Notes: a model not told the origin generated them from the letters alone. DNA of 64,000 bases from Bradyrhizobium genosp. L (GCF_015624485.1 NZ_CP061378.1:1860001-1924000), one strand, 5' to 3'; counted from the first letter of the stretch, positions 18,523 to 27,958 are shown. Made by a program: numbers and translations.

Positions 18523-18966
18523 ATGAGCGCAGCCGACAACAAGAAACTGGTGCAGGAGATGTTTGCGATCGCGGGCGACCCCGATCCCGCGGTGCGCGAG
18601 ACATCGCTGTTCATGCAGAAGCTCGCCGACGACGCGACCTGGACCGTGACCGGGCAGTATTCCTGGTCGCGCACCTTCACCGGCAAGCAATCGATCCTGA
18701 AGGACCTGCACGGCCATGTCCGCTCGCGCCTGGTCGAGCGCGGCCGCACCATCGCCCATCGCTTCATCGCCGACGGCGACATCGTCGCGGTCGAGGCCAA
18801 GGGCAACAACCTCACCAGGGAGGGCCAGCGCTACGACAACGACTATTGCCTGGTGCTGCGCTTCGAGGACGGCAAGATCAAGGAGGTGAGGGAATATTGC
18901 GACTCGGTGCTGACCGAGAAGGCGTTGGGGCCGTTTCCGGCGGCGCCGGCTCGGACAGCAGGCTAG
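18523..18966 (+). CDS. SnoaL / nuclear transport factor 2-like protein
   Basis: 147 residues starting MSAADNKKLVQEMFAIA. The LADDATWTVTG strand, the TFTGKQSILKDL turn and the C-terminal CLVLRFEDGKIKEVREYCDS strands are typical of the cone-shaped NTF2-like fold used by SnoaL cyclases and steroid isomerases. I chose the ATG at 18523; in-frame upstream codons would enter the promoter shared with LysR. Its last 4 bases overlap the stop of the convergent membrane protein gene. Probably controlled by the divergent LysR regulator; the reaction is unknown. Confidence 0.85.
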   Translation: MSAADNKKLVQEMFAIAGDPDPAVRETSLFMQKLADDATWTVTGQYSWSRTFTGKQSILKDLHGHVRSRLVERGRTIAHRFIADGDIVAVEAKGNNLTREGQRYDNDYCLVLRFEDGKIKEVREYCDSVLTEKALGPFPAAPARTAG

Positions 18967-19646
18967 GATCTGGCCCGGGCCAAGGCGGGATCGTCGGCCG
19001 GTGGTGCTTGATCATTGACCGGCGGACCTTCGTCCCGTTCGAAATCTCGCCGCAGCCCGCGGGTCCAAATGTAGGCGGCAAGAAACCCGCAGACCGCACC
19101 ATAGATCATCGCGGATATCGCAATGGCTTTGGCACCCTGGGCCTGGCCCATGGCGGCGCCGACCTGATCGCCCACAGAACTGAGCAGGTTGATTATCTTG
19201 TCGATGTGGACGAGGCTGAGGCCCAGGATGATCTTTGTGAGCCAATCGGAGACGTCTTCGAGATTTGTATTGGGCCGATACCGATGCGTGGTCCCGCCGG
19301 CAGCGTTGAGCACGGCTTTCGGTATGCTGAACAAGAATCCGCTGATCGTCCCGGCGAAAAACGCGGCAGCCGAAGCGAACCAAAGCAGACAAAAGGTGCG
19401 GATGCCTGTGCGGTAGTCCGCTTCTGCCATCATTCCATAGACCGCCTCAACGATCCAGCCGCCCATTACGGAGTAGATATACCATCGCGCCGCAAACTCC
19501 CCGTTGGCGCGTCTCTCGTTGGCGGAATTTCTCTCATCGCTAAGGCGACTGCGATATGCATTCAACATTTGCCGTATCCGGTGGCGAATTTGCCGTCCCT
19601 CGATCATGGCTGAAAGCGTAGTACGCAATCTGTAGTAGTGCATCAC
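18963..19646 (-). CDS. Membrane protein of unknown function
   Basis: 227 residues. An Arg-rich N-terminal region (residues 15-50) is followed by hydrophobic segments near 54-72, 83-110 and 165-195. Between the second and third lies the soluble stretch NTNLEDVSDWLTKIILGLSL. From memory, similar NTNLE-x-SDWLTK stretches occur in other membrane proteins of unknown function; I could not search. The C-terminus is charged and Pro-rich. Base composition is somewhat lower in GC than neighbours, which may mean more recent acquisition. It converges on the SnoaL-like gene with a 4-base overlap. Confidence 0.7.
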   Translation of the reverse strand: MMHYYRLRTTLSAMIEGRQIRHRIRQMLNAYRSRLSDERNSANERRANGEFAARWYIYSVMGGWIVEAVYGMMAEADYRTGIRTFCLLWFASAAAFFAGTISGFLFSIPKAVLNAAGGTTHRYRPNTNLEDVSDWLTKIILGLSLVHIDKIINLLSSVGDQVGAAMGQAQGAKAIAISAMIYGAVCGFLAAYIWTRGLRRDFERDEGPPVNDQAPPADDPALARARS

Positions 19647-19675
19647 CCAGCTGGGTGACAGCGTTCTGCCCGTGA

Positions 19676-19703
19676 AACAAAAACGGCGCCCGCGAGGGCG
19701 CCG
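19676..19703 (-). terminator. Rho-independent terminator of the 19728 glutathione transferase
   Basis: Perfect 8-base stem CGGCGCCC / GGGCGCCG (19684-19703) with loop GCGA. Read on the minus strand it is followed by TTTTTGTTT, and it begins 25 bases after the glutathione transferase stop. Confidence 0.8.
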
Positions 19704-19727
19704 CAGTAATATCCATGTGATGGTGTT

Positions 19728-20414
19728 TCACGCCACCTTGTTCTTGAGGTGTCCGAACATGATGCCGCGGGCCTCCTCGTCCATCTCGGCCTTGAAGGTG
19801 TGCTTGTCCTTCAGCGCGTTGGCGCGCGCAGCGGCCGGGCGCGCCGAGATCTCGTCGAGCAGCCGCTTCACGTTCGGATATTTCGCGAAGCCGTCCTCGC
19901 CGAGGATGAAGGTTGCCATCCGTACCCAGCCCCAGAATGCCATGTCGACGATCGAATAGGCGTCGCCGACCATGTAGCGCTGCTTGGCGAGGTGATCGTC
20001 GAGGATCTTGTAGTGGCGATGCGCCTCGTACTGGTAGCGGTTATGCGCGTAGTCGAGGTCCTTCGGCGCGAAATGCTTGAAGTGCACCGCCTGACCGGAA
20101 TATGGGCCGACGCCGGTCGCGATGAACATCAGCCAGGACAGGGTCGCGGCCCGGTTGGCCGGGGTGTTGGCCGGCAGGAACTTGCCGTGCTCCTCGGCGA
20201 GGTAGAGCAGGATGGCGTTGCTGTCGAACACGAAGATGCCGTCGTCGTCGATCGCCGGCACCTTGCCGTTCGGGTTGACCTTCAGGAAGTCGGGCGCGAA
20301 CTGCTCGCCCTTCCGGGTGTCGACCGGGATCGCCTCGAAAGGCAGGCCGGACTCTTCGAGGAACAGCGCCACCTTCATCGGGTTCGGCGCGCCGTTGAAA
20401 TAGAATTTGATCAT
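19728..20414 (-). CDS. Glutathione S-transferase family protein
   Basis: 228 residues. N-terminal domain MIKFYFNGAPNPMKVALFLE, the glutathione loop NPNGKVPAIDDDGIFVFDSN and a helical C-terminal domain with DAYSIVDMAFWGWVRMATF. This layout fits the bacterial Nu/YfcG-like or thiol-transferase groups. I chose the ATG at 20414; the frame stays open further but only as a shadow. A clean terminator follows. It is a second, distant glutathione transferase in the window beside that at 16723. Confidence 0.9.
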   Translation of the reverse strand: MIKFYFNGAPNPMKVALFLEESGLPFEAIPVDTRKGEQFAPDFLKVNPNGKVPAIDDDGIFVFDSNAILLYLAEEHGKFLPANTPANRAATLSWLMFIATGVGPYSGQAVHFKHFAPKDLDYAHNRYQYEAHRHYKILDDHLAKQRYMVGDAYSIVDMAFWGWVRMATFILGEDGFAKYPNVKRLLDEISARPAAARANALKDKHTFKAEMDEEARGIMFGHLKNKVA

Positions 20415-20551
20415 GAAGGGACTCCCTTTGGATTTACGACCGACGTCATCGGGATGCGGCGGGGGGAAGGCCGCAGGCGGCCCTTCATGCGCAAATTTCG
20501 CGGCTGCGCGCAAGCGACGAGTTTGTGACTCAGGGGCGCGTGGCGCGCCGG

Positions 20552-20875
20552 TCAGCCGAAATAGAGACCGGCCGCACCGATAGCGACCAGCGCCAGCCCC
20601 GCGATCTCCAGCACGGCCGCGGAGCGGGTCGCGGCATGCAGGTGGGAGGCCTGTGTCGCGCGCTCGGAGCCCCGCGCGACACCGTGGACGATGATGCCTT
20701 CGTTGAATTCGCTGTGCGCCTCGAGGCCAAGAGTGAGGCCGACGCTGACCAGCAGGATGCCGAAAACGACCAGGCCGAAGAATCCCAACAGGCCGATCAG
20801 CAGCATCGGAAACATGCCGAGCAGAAAGACCGGCAGAAGCGGCACCAGCAGAAACGCCTCGGATTGTTTGCGCAT
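20552..20875 (-). CDS. Small membrane protein of unknown function
   Basis: 107 residues from ATG 20875 (a TTG four codons earlier is possible). Hydrophobic segments: FLLVPLLPVFLLGMFPMLLI, LLGFFGLVVFGILLVSVGLT and, near the C-terminus, VLEIAGLALVAIGAAGLYFG. The loop between the second and third contains EAHSEFNEGIIVHGVARGSE. I do not recognise a family. It stands alone between a glutathione transferase and a family B repeat. Confidence 0.65.
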   Translation of the reverse strand: MRKQSEAFLLVPLLPVFLLGMFPMLLIGLLGFFGLVVFGILLVSVGLTLGLEAHSEFNEGIIVHGVARGSERATQASHLHAATRSAAVLEIAGLALVAIGAAGLYFG

Positions 20876-20957
20876 GGCGGCGATCAATCGAAAAATGGCG
20901 AGTATTTGCTAGAGGTAGGTCGCGTCGCGCCAATATCAAGGTGGGTGTATTTATCAT

Positions 20958-21063
20958 CGTCATTCCGGGGCTCGCGAAGCGAGAGCCCGGAATCCATCAA
21001 GCCGCAGAATTGATGGAGCAATGGATTCCGGGCTCGCGCCAAGGGGCGCGCCCCGGAATGACG
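20958..21063. repeat. Palindromic intergenic element, family B copy 1
   Basis: Ends CGTCATTCCGGGG / CCCCGGAATGACG with a second inverted pair (GCCCGGAATCCAT / ATGGATTCCGGGC) inside. Lies between the start of the small membrane protein gene and the end of ccrM, stopping 11 bases from the ccrM stop codon. Confidence 0.85.
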
Positions 21064-21073
21064 AAGGAGGGCC

Positions 21074-22226
<1,153 letters not shown>

Positions 22227-22595
22227 AGGCGACGCTGTCGGCGACGCGGGACTAAACAACCGACTGACCACACATTGACCGGGCAAAGTAAAAATCGACT
22301 TAATTGGAAATTGTCGCGCAACAGATTGGCGCGACTTTCGAACGGCGCGATTTATCGCCGCGCATGCGCATGGTGTCGTGCGTCCGAATGACTGCGAGAT
22401 GAATGCGTCGATCATCAAACCGGCACGATTTGGCCGGTAAACTTCATCGCAACGCGAACCGGCTGCGCCGCACCGATCGCACGTCAACACACTAGGCAAT
22501 TTTTGCCGGGCGGGTTATTGCTTAACAGAATGGAAATTTTACGTTGGTGGGTCCCACATTGGGGCACCGACGGGAATGAAGGAAGGGAAATCGCC
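22227..22595. other. Divergent promoter region between ccrM and ypfJ-like gene
   Basis: About 370 bases with no convincing gene. It holds the ccrM promoter and that of the metallopeptidase. TTAA at 22300-22303 followed after 7 bases by TTGT is a partial CtrA-like half-site pair (6 of 8 positions). The 22161-22499 minus-strand ORF lacks family features. Confidence 0.5.
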
Positions 22596-23531
22596 ATGCG
22601 CTATGATGACTTCCGCCGCAGCGACGACATCGAGGACCGTCGCGACGACAGTGGAGGCGGTGGTGGTGGCGGCTTCGGCCTTCCGATGGGCGGCGGTGGC
22701 GGGCTCGGCATCGGCACCGTCATCGTGCTCGGCCTGATCGGCTATGCCTTCGGCATCGACCCGCGCGTGCTGATCGGCGGCGCCGAGATCCTGACCGGTG
22801 GTGGCCAGTCGTCGACCTACCAGACCGACCGCCAGGCGTCGGGCGGCCAGGTCAAGCGCGGCGCGCCGACCGACGAGATGGGCTCCATGATCTCGGGCAT
22901 CCTGGGTGAGATCGACGATCGCTGGAGCGAGATCTTCCAGGCCTCCGGCCAGAGCTACACCGGTCCGAAGGTGGTGCTGTTCCGCAACGTCACCAATGGC
23001 GGCCGTTGCGGCAGGGCGGAATCGGCGATGGGGCCGTTCTACTGTCCGCCGGACAAGACCATCTTCCTCGACACCGGTTTCTTCCGCGAGGTCGAGACCC
23101 GCTTCCGCGGCTGCTCGGGCAACGCCTGCAAGTTCACCGCGGCCTATATCATCGCGCATGAGGCGGGCCATCACGTGCAGAACCTGCTCGGCATCCTGCC
23201 GCGCGTGACGCGGCTGCAGCAGCAGGCCGGCAGCAAGGCCGAGTCCAACGCCTTGCAGGTCCGGGTCGAGTTGCAGGCCGACTGCCTGTCCGGCGTCTGG
23301 GTCAACCGCGAGGAAAGGAAGCGGCCCGGCTTCCTCGAAGCCGGCGACATCGACGCCGCGCTGACCACCGCGAATGCGATCGGCGACGACACGCTGCAAC
23401 GCCAGGCCACCGGCAGGGTGGTGCCCGACTCCTTCACCCACGGCTCCGCCGCGCAGCGCAAGCAATGGTTCATGACCGGCTACCAGCAGGGCACCGTGCA
23501 GGCGTGCAATACGTTCGGGAATAACGGTTGA
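22596..23531 (+). CDS. ypfJ: YpfJ-like neutral zinc metallopeptidase
   Basis: 311 residues. Starts MRYDDFRRSDDIEDRRDD, then a Gly-rich stretch and a membrane segment (GLGIGTVIVLGLIGYAFGI). The zinc motif HEAGHHVQ lies in YIIAHEAGHHVQNLLGILPR, preceded by CGRAESAMGPFYCPPD and FLDTGFF, all hallmarks of the family. The protein is probably anchored with the peptidase domain outside the cytoplasm. I chose the ATG at 22596 after GGAAGGGAAA; the frame is open further upstream but without family sequence. Physiological substrate unknown. Confidence 0.93.
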   Translation: MRYDDFRRSDDIEDRRDDSGGGGGGGFGLPMGGGGGLGIGTVIVLGLIGYAFGIDPRVLIGGAEILTGGGQSSTYQTDRQASGGQVKRGAPTDEMGSMISGILGEIDDRWSEIFQASGQSYTGPKVVLFRNVTNGGRCGRAESAMGPFYCPPDKTIFLDTGFFREVETRFRGCSGNACKFTAAYIIAHEAGHHVQNLLGILPRVTRLQQQAGSKAESNALQVRVELQADCLSGVWVNREERKRPGFLEAGDIDAALTTANAIGDDTLQRQATGRVVPDSFTHGSAAQRKQWFMTGYQQGTVQACNTFGNNG

Positions 23532-23552
23532 GATCCACGGGTGGTTTTGGCT

Positions 23553-23640
23553 GTCATGGCCGGGCTTGTCCCGGCCATCCACGTCTTTATCTCTGATAGA
23601 GTGTGAAGACGTGGATGCCCGGGACAAGCCCGGGCATGAC
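23553..23640. repeat. Palindromic intergenic element, family C copy 1
   Basis: GTCATGGCCGGGCTTGTCCC followed by GGCCATCCACGTCTT, then an inverted copy ending GGGCATGAC. The two arms differ by compensating and non-compensating changes (CATGGCCGGG against CCCGGGCATG). Lies between the metallopeptidase stop and moaB start, 15 bases upstream of the moaB ATG. Confidence 0.85.
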
Positions 23641-23654
23641 GAGAAGAAGCAGTC

Positions 23655-24218
23655 ATGTCCTCGATCGACGAATCCAAAACCTTCATCCCGCTCAGCATCG
23701 CGGTGCTGACGATCTCCGACAGCCGCACGCTGGCGGATGACAAGTCGGGCACCACGCTCGCCGACCGCCTCACCGCCGCCGGTCACAAGCTTGCCGCGCG
23801 CGAGATCGTCACCGACGATGTCGAGGCGATTCGTGATGTGATCCGGCGCTGGATCGCCGATCCGGGTATCGATGCCGTCATCACCACCGGCGGCACCGGC
23901 TTCACCGGCCGCGACGTGACGCCGGAGGCGGTCGAGCCGTTGTTCGAGAAGCGGATGGACGGTTTCTCGATCGCCTTCCACATGCTGAGCCACGCCAAGA
24001 TCGGGGCATCGACGATCCAGAGCCGCGCCGCCGCGGGCGTCGTCGGCGCGACCTTCATCTTCTGCCTGCCCGGCTCGCCCGGCGCCTGCCGCGACGGCTG
24101 GGACGGCATTCTGGCCGCGCAGCTCGACTACCGCACGCAGCCCTGCAATTTCGTCGAGATCATGCCGCGGCTCGACGAGCATCTGCGCCGCCCGAAGGCG
24201 AAGGGGGCGAGCGCGTAA
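23655..24218 (+). CDS. moaB: Molybdenum cofactor biosynthesis protein B
   Basis: 187 residues. TTGGTGFTGRDVTPEA is the molybdopterin-binding signature of the MoaB/MogA family, and SIAVLTISDSRT starts the fold. The PGSPGACRDGWDGI segment near the C-terminus is also conserved. The protein adenylylates or binds molybdopterin before molybdate insertion. No other moa genes are nearby. A family C repeat ends 15 bases before the start codon, so promoter or ribosome access may be affected by the repeat. Confidence 0.94.
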   Translation: MSSIDESKTFIPLSIAVLTISDSRTLADDKSGTTLADRLTAAGHKLAAREIVTDDVEAIRDVIRRWIADPGIDAVITTGGTGFTGRDVTPEAVEPLFEKRMDGFSIAFHMLSHAKIGASTIQSRAAAGVVGATFIFCLPGSPGACRDGWDGILAAQLDYRTQPCNFVEIMPRLDEHLRRPKAKGASA

Positions 24219-24223
24219 CCCAC

Positions 24224-24329
24224 CGTCATTCCGGGGCGCGCCCCTTGGCGCGAGCCCGGAATCCATCGGGCCGCACCACTGGAGGCGAAATGGATTCCGG
24301 GCTCGCGCTTCGCGCGCCCCGGAATGACG
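24224..24329. repeat. Palindromic intergenic element, family B copy 2
   Basis: Ends CGTCATTCCGGGG / CCCCGGAATGACG with the inner inverted GCCCGGAATCCAT pair. It begins 6 bases after the moaB stop. The short minus-strand ORF at 24226-24480 runs through it. Confidence 0.85.
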
Positions 24330-24480
24330 AGCCCCCACTGACGATTCCGATCACTGCGCGCCACAACGCTCGAACGGCATGGCGATACGCTTCTTCACGC
24401 AGCGCGTGAGCCTTCCGCGTGTAGAATGTGATGAGCTCCGCCGTCACGCGCCGCGCGTCGTCGCGGCGCTGCGGCTTCAT
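24226..24480 (-). CDS. Possible small protein overlapping the MarR-GNAT stop
   Basis: The ATG at 24480 overlaps the stop of the MarR-GNAT gene in the ATGA manner typical of coupled genes. The first ~50 residues (PQRRDDARRVTAELITFYTR, ALREEAYRHAVRALWRAVIG) form a charged, plausible helical protein. The last ~32 residues are simply a translation of the family B repeat. Either the repeat has extended the reading frame or this is a chance ORF. 84 residues; family not recognised. Confidence 0.4.
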   Translation of the reverse strand: MKPQRRDDARRVTAELITFYTRKAHALREEAYRHAVRALWRAVIGIVSGGSSFRGARSASPESISPPVVRPDGFRARAKGRAPE

Positions 24481-25400
24481 AGCTCCATCTCCCAGGTCTC
24501 GCCGACCAGATCGACGCCGAAGCTGTGGTGCCGCTCTTCCTTGACACGGCGGAAGCCGGTGCGGGCGTAGATGCCGCGCGCGGCGAGCAGGATGCTCTGG
24601 GTCCACAGCGTCATCGTCTTGTAGCCCCGCTCGCGTGCGCCGCGAATGCATTGCTCGACCAGCGCCTTGCCGACGCCGAGCCCGCGCGCCTTCTCCTCCA
24701 CCAGCAGCAGGCGCAGTTTTGCAACGCCGTCGCCGCCGTCGACGAGGAAGATCGAGCCGGCCGGCTCGCCGTCGACCTCGGCGATCCAGCAATGCTCGCG
24801 CGCCGGATCGAACGAGCGGATGAATTGCGCGCAGATCTCGGCGACCAGCGCCTCATAGCTGATGTTCCAGCCATACTCCTCCGCATAGGCGCGGCCCTGC
24901 CGCGAGATCACCCAGCCGATGTCGCCGACCCTGTGGCTGCGCAGCAGGAAGCCGGCCGGCTTTTCCGTCGGTGGCGCCAGCACCCGCTCGATCGTGCCCA
25001 TGGCCTGGACCACGGCAGCACGGCTTTCGCCGTCGAGGTTGTCCAGCATCGCCGCGACCTCGTCGTGCGAGGCGCGATCGAGCTTGGCAAACGCCTGCCG
25101 TCCCTTGGCGGTGAGGTTGAGCCGGATCTGCCGGCGGTCGCTCGGCAGCGGCTTGCGGGCGATCAGCCCGTCGTCGTCGAGCTTCTGAACGATGCGGCTG
25201 AGATAGCCGGCATCGAGGCCGAGCTCGATGCCGAGATCCCGTGCCGCCGCGTCCTCGCGATGGGCGAGCTCGTACAGCACCCGCGCCTCGCTCAGCGAGA
25301 ACGGGCTCTGCAACAGATGCTGGTCGAGCACGCCGAGCTTGCGGGTATAGAAGCGGTTGAAGCCGCGCACGGCGGCGACCTGGTCGTTGCTGTCAGTCAT
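24477..25400 (-). CDS. MarR-type regulator fused to a GNAT acetyltransferase
   Basis: 307 residues. Residues ~1-150 form a MarR winged HTH (FSLSEARVLYELAHREDAAA, LGLDAGYLSRIVQKLDDDGL, KPLPSDRRQIRLNLTAKGRQ). Residues ~160-305 form a GNAT domain with the acetyl-CoA loop VEEKARGLGVGKALVEQCIR. Such fusions are common in bacteria; the acetyl-acceptor is unknown. A large palindrome lies just upstream of the start, so autoregulation is likely. The downstream small ORF overlaps its stop by 3 bases. Confidence 0.93.
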   Translation of the reverse strand: MTDSNDQVAAVRGFNRFYTRKLGVLDQHLLQSPFSLSEARVLYELAHREDAAARDLGIELGLDAGYLSRIVQKLDDDGLIARKPLPSDRRQIRLNLTAKGRQAFAKLDRASHDEVAAMLDNLDGESRAAVVQAMGTIERVLAPPTEKPAGFLLRSHRVGDIGWVISRQGRAYAEEYGWNISYEALVAEICAQFIRSFDPAREHCWIAEVDGEPAGSIFLVDGGDGVAKLRLLLVEEKARGLGVGKALVEQCIRGARERGYKTMTLWTQSILLAARGIYARTGFRRVKEERHHSFGVDLVGETWEMEL

Positions 25401-25415
25401 GGCACACCTCGATAT

Positions 25416-25449
25416 TTGCCATTGTCAAATAATTATTTGACTTTGGCAA
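25416..25449. promoter_or_regulatory. Symmetric palindrome, likely MarR operator
   Basis: Perfect 16-base palindrome TCAAATAATTATTTGA (25425-25440) flanked at equal distances by TTGCC (25416-25420) and GGCAA (25445-25449). It lies 16 bases upstream of the MarR-GNAT start. MarR dimers bind such symmetric AT-rich sites, often at their own promoters. Confidence 0.8.
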
Positions 25450-25461
25450 GTATCTTGACAG

Positions 25462-26031
25462 CTACGCGACCATGATCCGGCTGCGCAGCATGGTGCGGGA
25501 GGAGCGGCCGAGCCGGCGCAACAGCCGGGCCTCTGAGCGGGGCGCATCCGGCCGGTAGCCGCCGAGCCGGTCGTAATGCTCGCGCGCGATCAGGAGGCCC
25601 TGCTCGGCCGAGGGCCCCGCGATCATCCGGGCGACGAATTTGAGGCCGTCGCGCAGGCCGGGATCGTTGTAGGGCGAGCGGGCGTAGCGGAAGATGCCGG
25701 CGCGGTCCTTGCCGCTGGCTGCGACCATCTGGATGAATTGGGTGGTCTCCTCGATCCAGCCCGGATCGAGCACCGCGCCCGGATGCAGGAACATCAGCCA
25801 GGGCGAACGGGCCTGCTTTGCGCCCGCCGCCAGCGCTGCGGCACGGCTGCCCTCGAACCGCACGAAGCGGCAACCGGCGACGTCGGCGACCCGCTCGATC
25901 ACGTCGGTATTGGTGCGGTCGACCAGCAGCACCTCGCGGATCACGCCCGCCGCCGCGCCCGGCACCAGCGCCGCCAGCGTCGCGACCGCGCTGCGTTCGA
26001 CCCCGTCGGTTGGAATGATCACGCTCAGCAT
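25462..26031 (-). CDS. Family 2 glycosyltransferase
   Basis: 189 residues, short for the family but open at a normal start MLSVIIPTDGVERSAVATLA. VLLVDRTNTDVIE corresponds to the nucleotide-binding strand, and LMFLHPGAVLDPGWIEE to the region around the metal-binding acid, here with HPGA in place of a DXD. The loss of the second Asp suggests altered or lost catalysis. Upstream of the MarR-GNAT gene on the same strand, with a 61-base gap that contains the operator. Product unknown. Confidence 0.75.
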   Translation of the reverse strand: MLSVIIPTDGVERSAVATLAALVPGAAAGVIREVLLVDRTNTDVIERVADVAGCRFVRFEGSRAAALAAGAKQARSPWLMFLHPGAVLDPGWIEETTQFIQMVAASGKDRAGIFRYARSPYNDPGLRDGLKFVARMIAGPSAEQGLLIAREHYDRLGGYRPDAPRSEARLLRRLGRSSRTMLRSRIMVA

Positions 26032-26190
26032 TGAGGCTTCGTTGGCTCAAACGGTGGAAAAACCGCGCTGTGTTATCACCATGTCATATTCAAAGCAGCC
26101 TTCTCGCCTGCAGTTTTTTGCAGCATCGCATCTGTGGATTTTCTCCGCGCTCGTTCTTGATTTGTTCTCAAGCTGTGTTAGCTTCACGGC

Positions 26191-27381
26191 ATGAGCAGAG
26201 CATCCTCTCATGCCCTCAGGCACCCGCCGGCAACGGCGCCCTCCGATAACCCGGCGGGTGCCCCTTCCCCTGTTCCCGCCCCTGTTCCTGCCCCTTTTCC
26301 CGAGCTTGCGGTCGCGATCGAGCGCGAGCGGCGGCGCGGCCGCGGCGCGGAGTCCAACGCCTCGGGTCGCTACGAGGCCGAGGCGCGCGTTGCCTTCGAC
26401 GACGGCTGGCAGAGCCTGGAAGACCTGCCGCCGTTCCAGACCACGGTGGCGCTCGACACCTCGCGCAAGGTGATCACCCGCAACGAGTCGCCCGATATCG
26501 GCTTCGACCGCTCGATCAATCCCTATCGCGGCTGCGAGCACGGCTGCGTCTACTGCTTCGCGCGACCGACCCATGCCTATCTCGGCCTGTCGCCGGGGCT
26601 TGACTTCGAGTCCAAGCTGTTCGCGAAGCCCGACGCGCCCGAGTTGCTGGAGAAGGAGCTCGCCGCGCCCGGCTACGAGGCGCGGATGATCGCGATCGGT
26701 ACCAACACCGATCCCTATCAGCCGATCGAGCGCGAACGGAAGATCATGCGCGGCATTCTCGAGGTGCTGGAGCGCGCCGGCCATCCGGTCGGCATCGTCA
26801 CCAAATCGGCGCTGGTGGTGCGCGACATCGATATTCTGGCGCGGATGGCCAAGCGCAATTTGGCCAAGGTCGCGCTCTCGGTGACGACGCTCGATCCGAA
26901 GCTCGCCCGCACCATGGAGCCGCGCGCGTCGACGCCGCCGAAGCGGCTCGAGGCGATCAAGCGGCTCGCGGACGCCGGCATCCCGACCACCGTGATGGTC
27001 GCGCCCGTGATCCCGGCGCTGAACGATTCCGAGATCGAGCGCATCCTCGATGCGGCGGCCCATGCCGGCGCAAAGGAGGCGAGCTATGTGCTGCTGCGGC
27101 TGCCGCTCGAGGTCCGCCACCTCTTTCGCGAATGGCTGATGTCGAATTATCCCGACCGCTACCGCCACGTCTTTACGCTGATCCGCGACATGCGCGGCGG
27201 CCGCGACTACGACTCGCAATGGGGCACGCGGATGAAGGGCACCGGCCCGATGGCCTGGATGATCGGCCGCCGCTTCGAGATCGCCTGCGAGAAGCTCGGC
27301 CTGAACAAGCGCCGCACCAAGCTCACCACCGACCATTTCGCCAAGCCGAAGCGCAATGGGCAGCAGTTGAGTTTGTTCTAG
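26191..27381 (+). CDS. Radical SAM protein, PA0069/SplB-like
   Basis: 396 residues. The cluster motif CEHGCVYCF (C-X3-C-X2-C) lies in NPYRGCEHGCVYCFARPTHA near residue 115, and GIVTKSALVVRDIDIL and VAPVIPALND follow the TIM-barrel pattern. The N-terminal ~55 residues are Pro- and Arg-rich. Proteins of this type (the PA0069 group) are widespread and related to spore photoproduct lyase; their substrate is not known. Starts at ATG 26191. The C-terminal KLTTDHFAKPKRNGQQLSLF is conserved in the group as I recall. Confidence 0.9.
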   Translation: MSRASSHALRHPPATAPSDNPAGAPSPVPAPVPAPFPELAVAIERERRRGRGAESNASGRYEAEARVAFDDGWQSLEDLPPFQTTVALDTSRKVITRNESPDIGFDRSINPYRGCEHGCVYCFARPTHAYLGLSPGLDFESKLFAKPDAPELLEKELAAPGYEARMIAIGTNTDPYQPIERERKIMRGILEVLERAGHPVGIVTKSALVVRDIDILARMAKRNLAKVALSVTTLDPKLARTMEPRASTPPKRLEAIKRLADAGIPTTVMVAPVIPALNDSEIERILDAAAHAGAKEASYVLLRLPLEVRHLFREWLMSNYPDRYRHVFTLIRDMRGGRDYDSQWGTRMKGTGPMAWMIGRRFEIACEKLGLNKRRTKLTTDHFAKPKRNGQQLSLF

Positions 27382-27424
27382 CCGAGATCCATCCGGGCTA
27401 CGAAGAACAAGTAGGGAGTACGCC

Positions 27425-27871
27425 ATGAGTAACACCCCGACCCCACGCTTCACCGTGCTCACCCTCGGCGTCAGCGACATGCGTGCCAGCATCGCGTTCT
27501 ACGAAGCGCTCGGCTTCACCAGGAAGATGCGCGCGACCGGCGAGGAGGTCGCCTTCTTCGAGACCGGTGCCACCGTGCTCGGCCTGTTCCCGTGGCATCT
27601 GCTCGCGGCGGATGCCGCAATGCCCGATCAGCCGCGGCCGACCACGTTCCGCGGCGTGTCGATCGCCTGGAACTGTCGCGACGATGCCGAGGTCGATACC
27701 GTCATGGCCTTCGCACTCTCGAAGGGAGCGAAGCTGCTGAACCCGGCGCAGCCGACCAGCTATGGCGGCTATTGCGGCTATTTCGCCGATCCCGACGGCC
27801 ACGCCTGGGAAGTGGTCCGCGCGCCGGGCTTTGAGGTCCGCGATGACCGGCGGGTGTCGATTCCGGATTAG
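27425..27871 (+). CDS. VOC (glyoxalase/bleomycin-resistance) family protein
   Basis: 148 residues. Two beta-alpha-beta-beta-beta modules: FTVLTLGVSDMRASIAFYEA then a second half ending FADPDGHAWEVVRAPG with the usual metal-binding Glu. The family uses a divalent metal for varied reactions on small molecules. It starts 43 bases after the radical SAM gene on the same strand and probably shares its transcript. Substrate unknown. Confidence 0.9.
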   Translation: MSNTPTPRFTVLTLGVSDMRASIAFYEALGFTRKMRATGEEVAFFETGATVLGLFPWHLLAADAAMPDQPRPTTFRGVSIAWNCRDDAEVDTVMAFALSKGAKLLNPAQPTSYGGYCGYFADPDGHAWEVVRAPGFEVRDDRRVSIPD

Positions 27872-27958
27872 CAAGGTCCGGCCGCGCCGGATTGGATAGC
27901 GGGGAAGGGTGGCAGGTTCCCGGTTGCGCAAGGACCGGCGCTTGATCACCATCCCCGC

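Noticed and set aside
19728..20963. N-terminal extension of the glutathione transferase frame
   Set aside because: The upstream part overlaps another gene and lacks family sequence; the natural start is ATG 20414.
22300..22314. CtrA box in the ccrM promoter region
   Set aside because: TTAA-N7-TTGT matches only six of eight positions, too weak to call without conservation.
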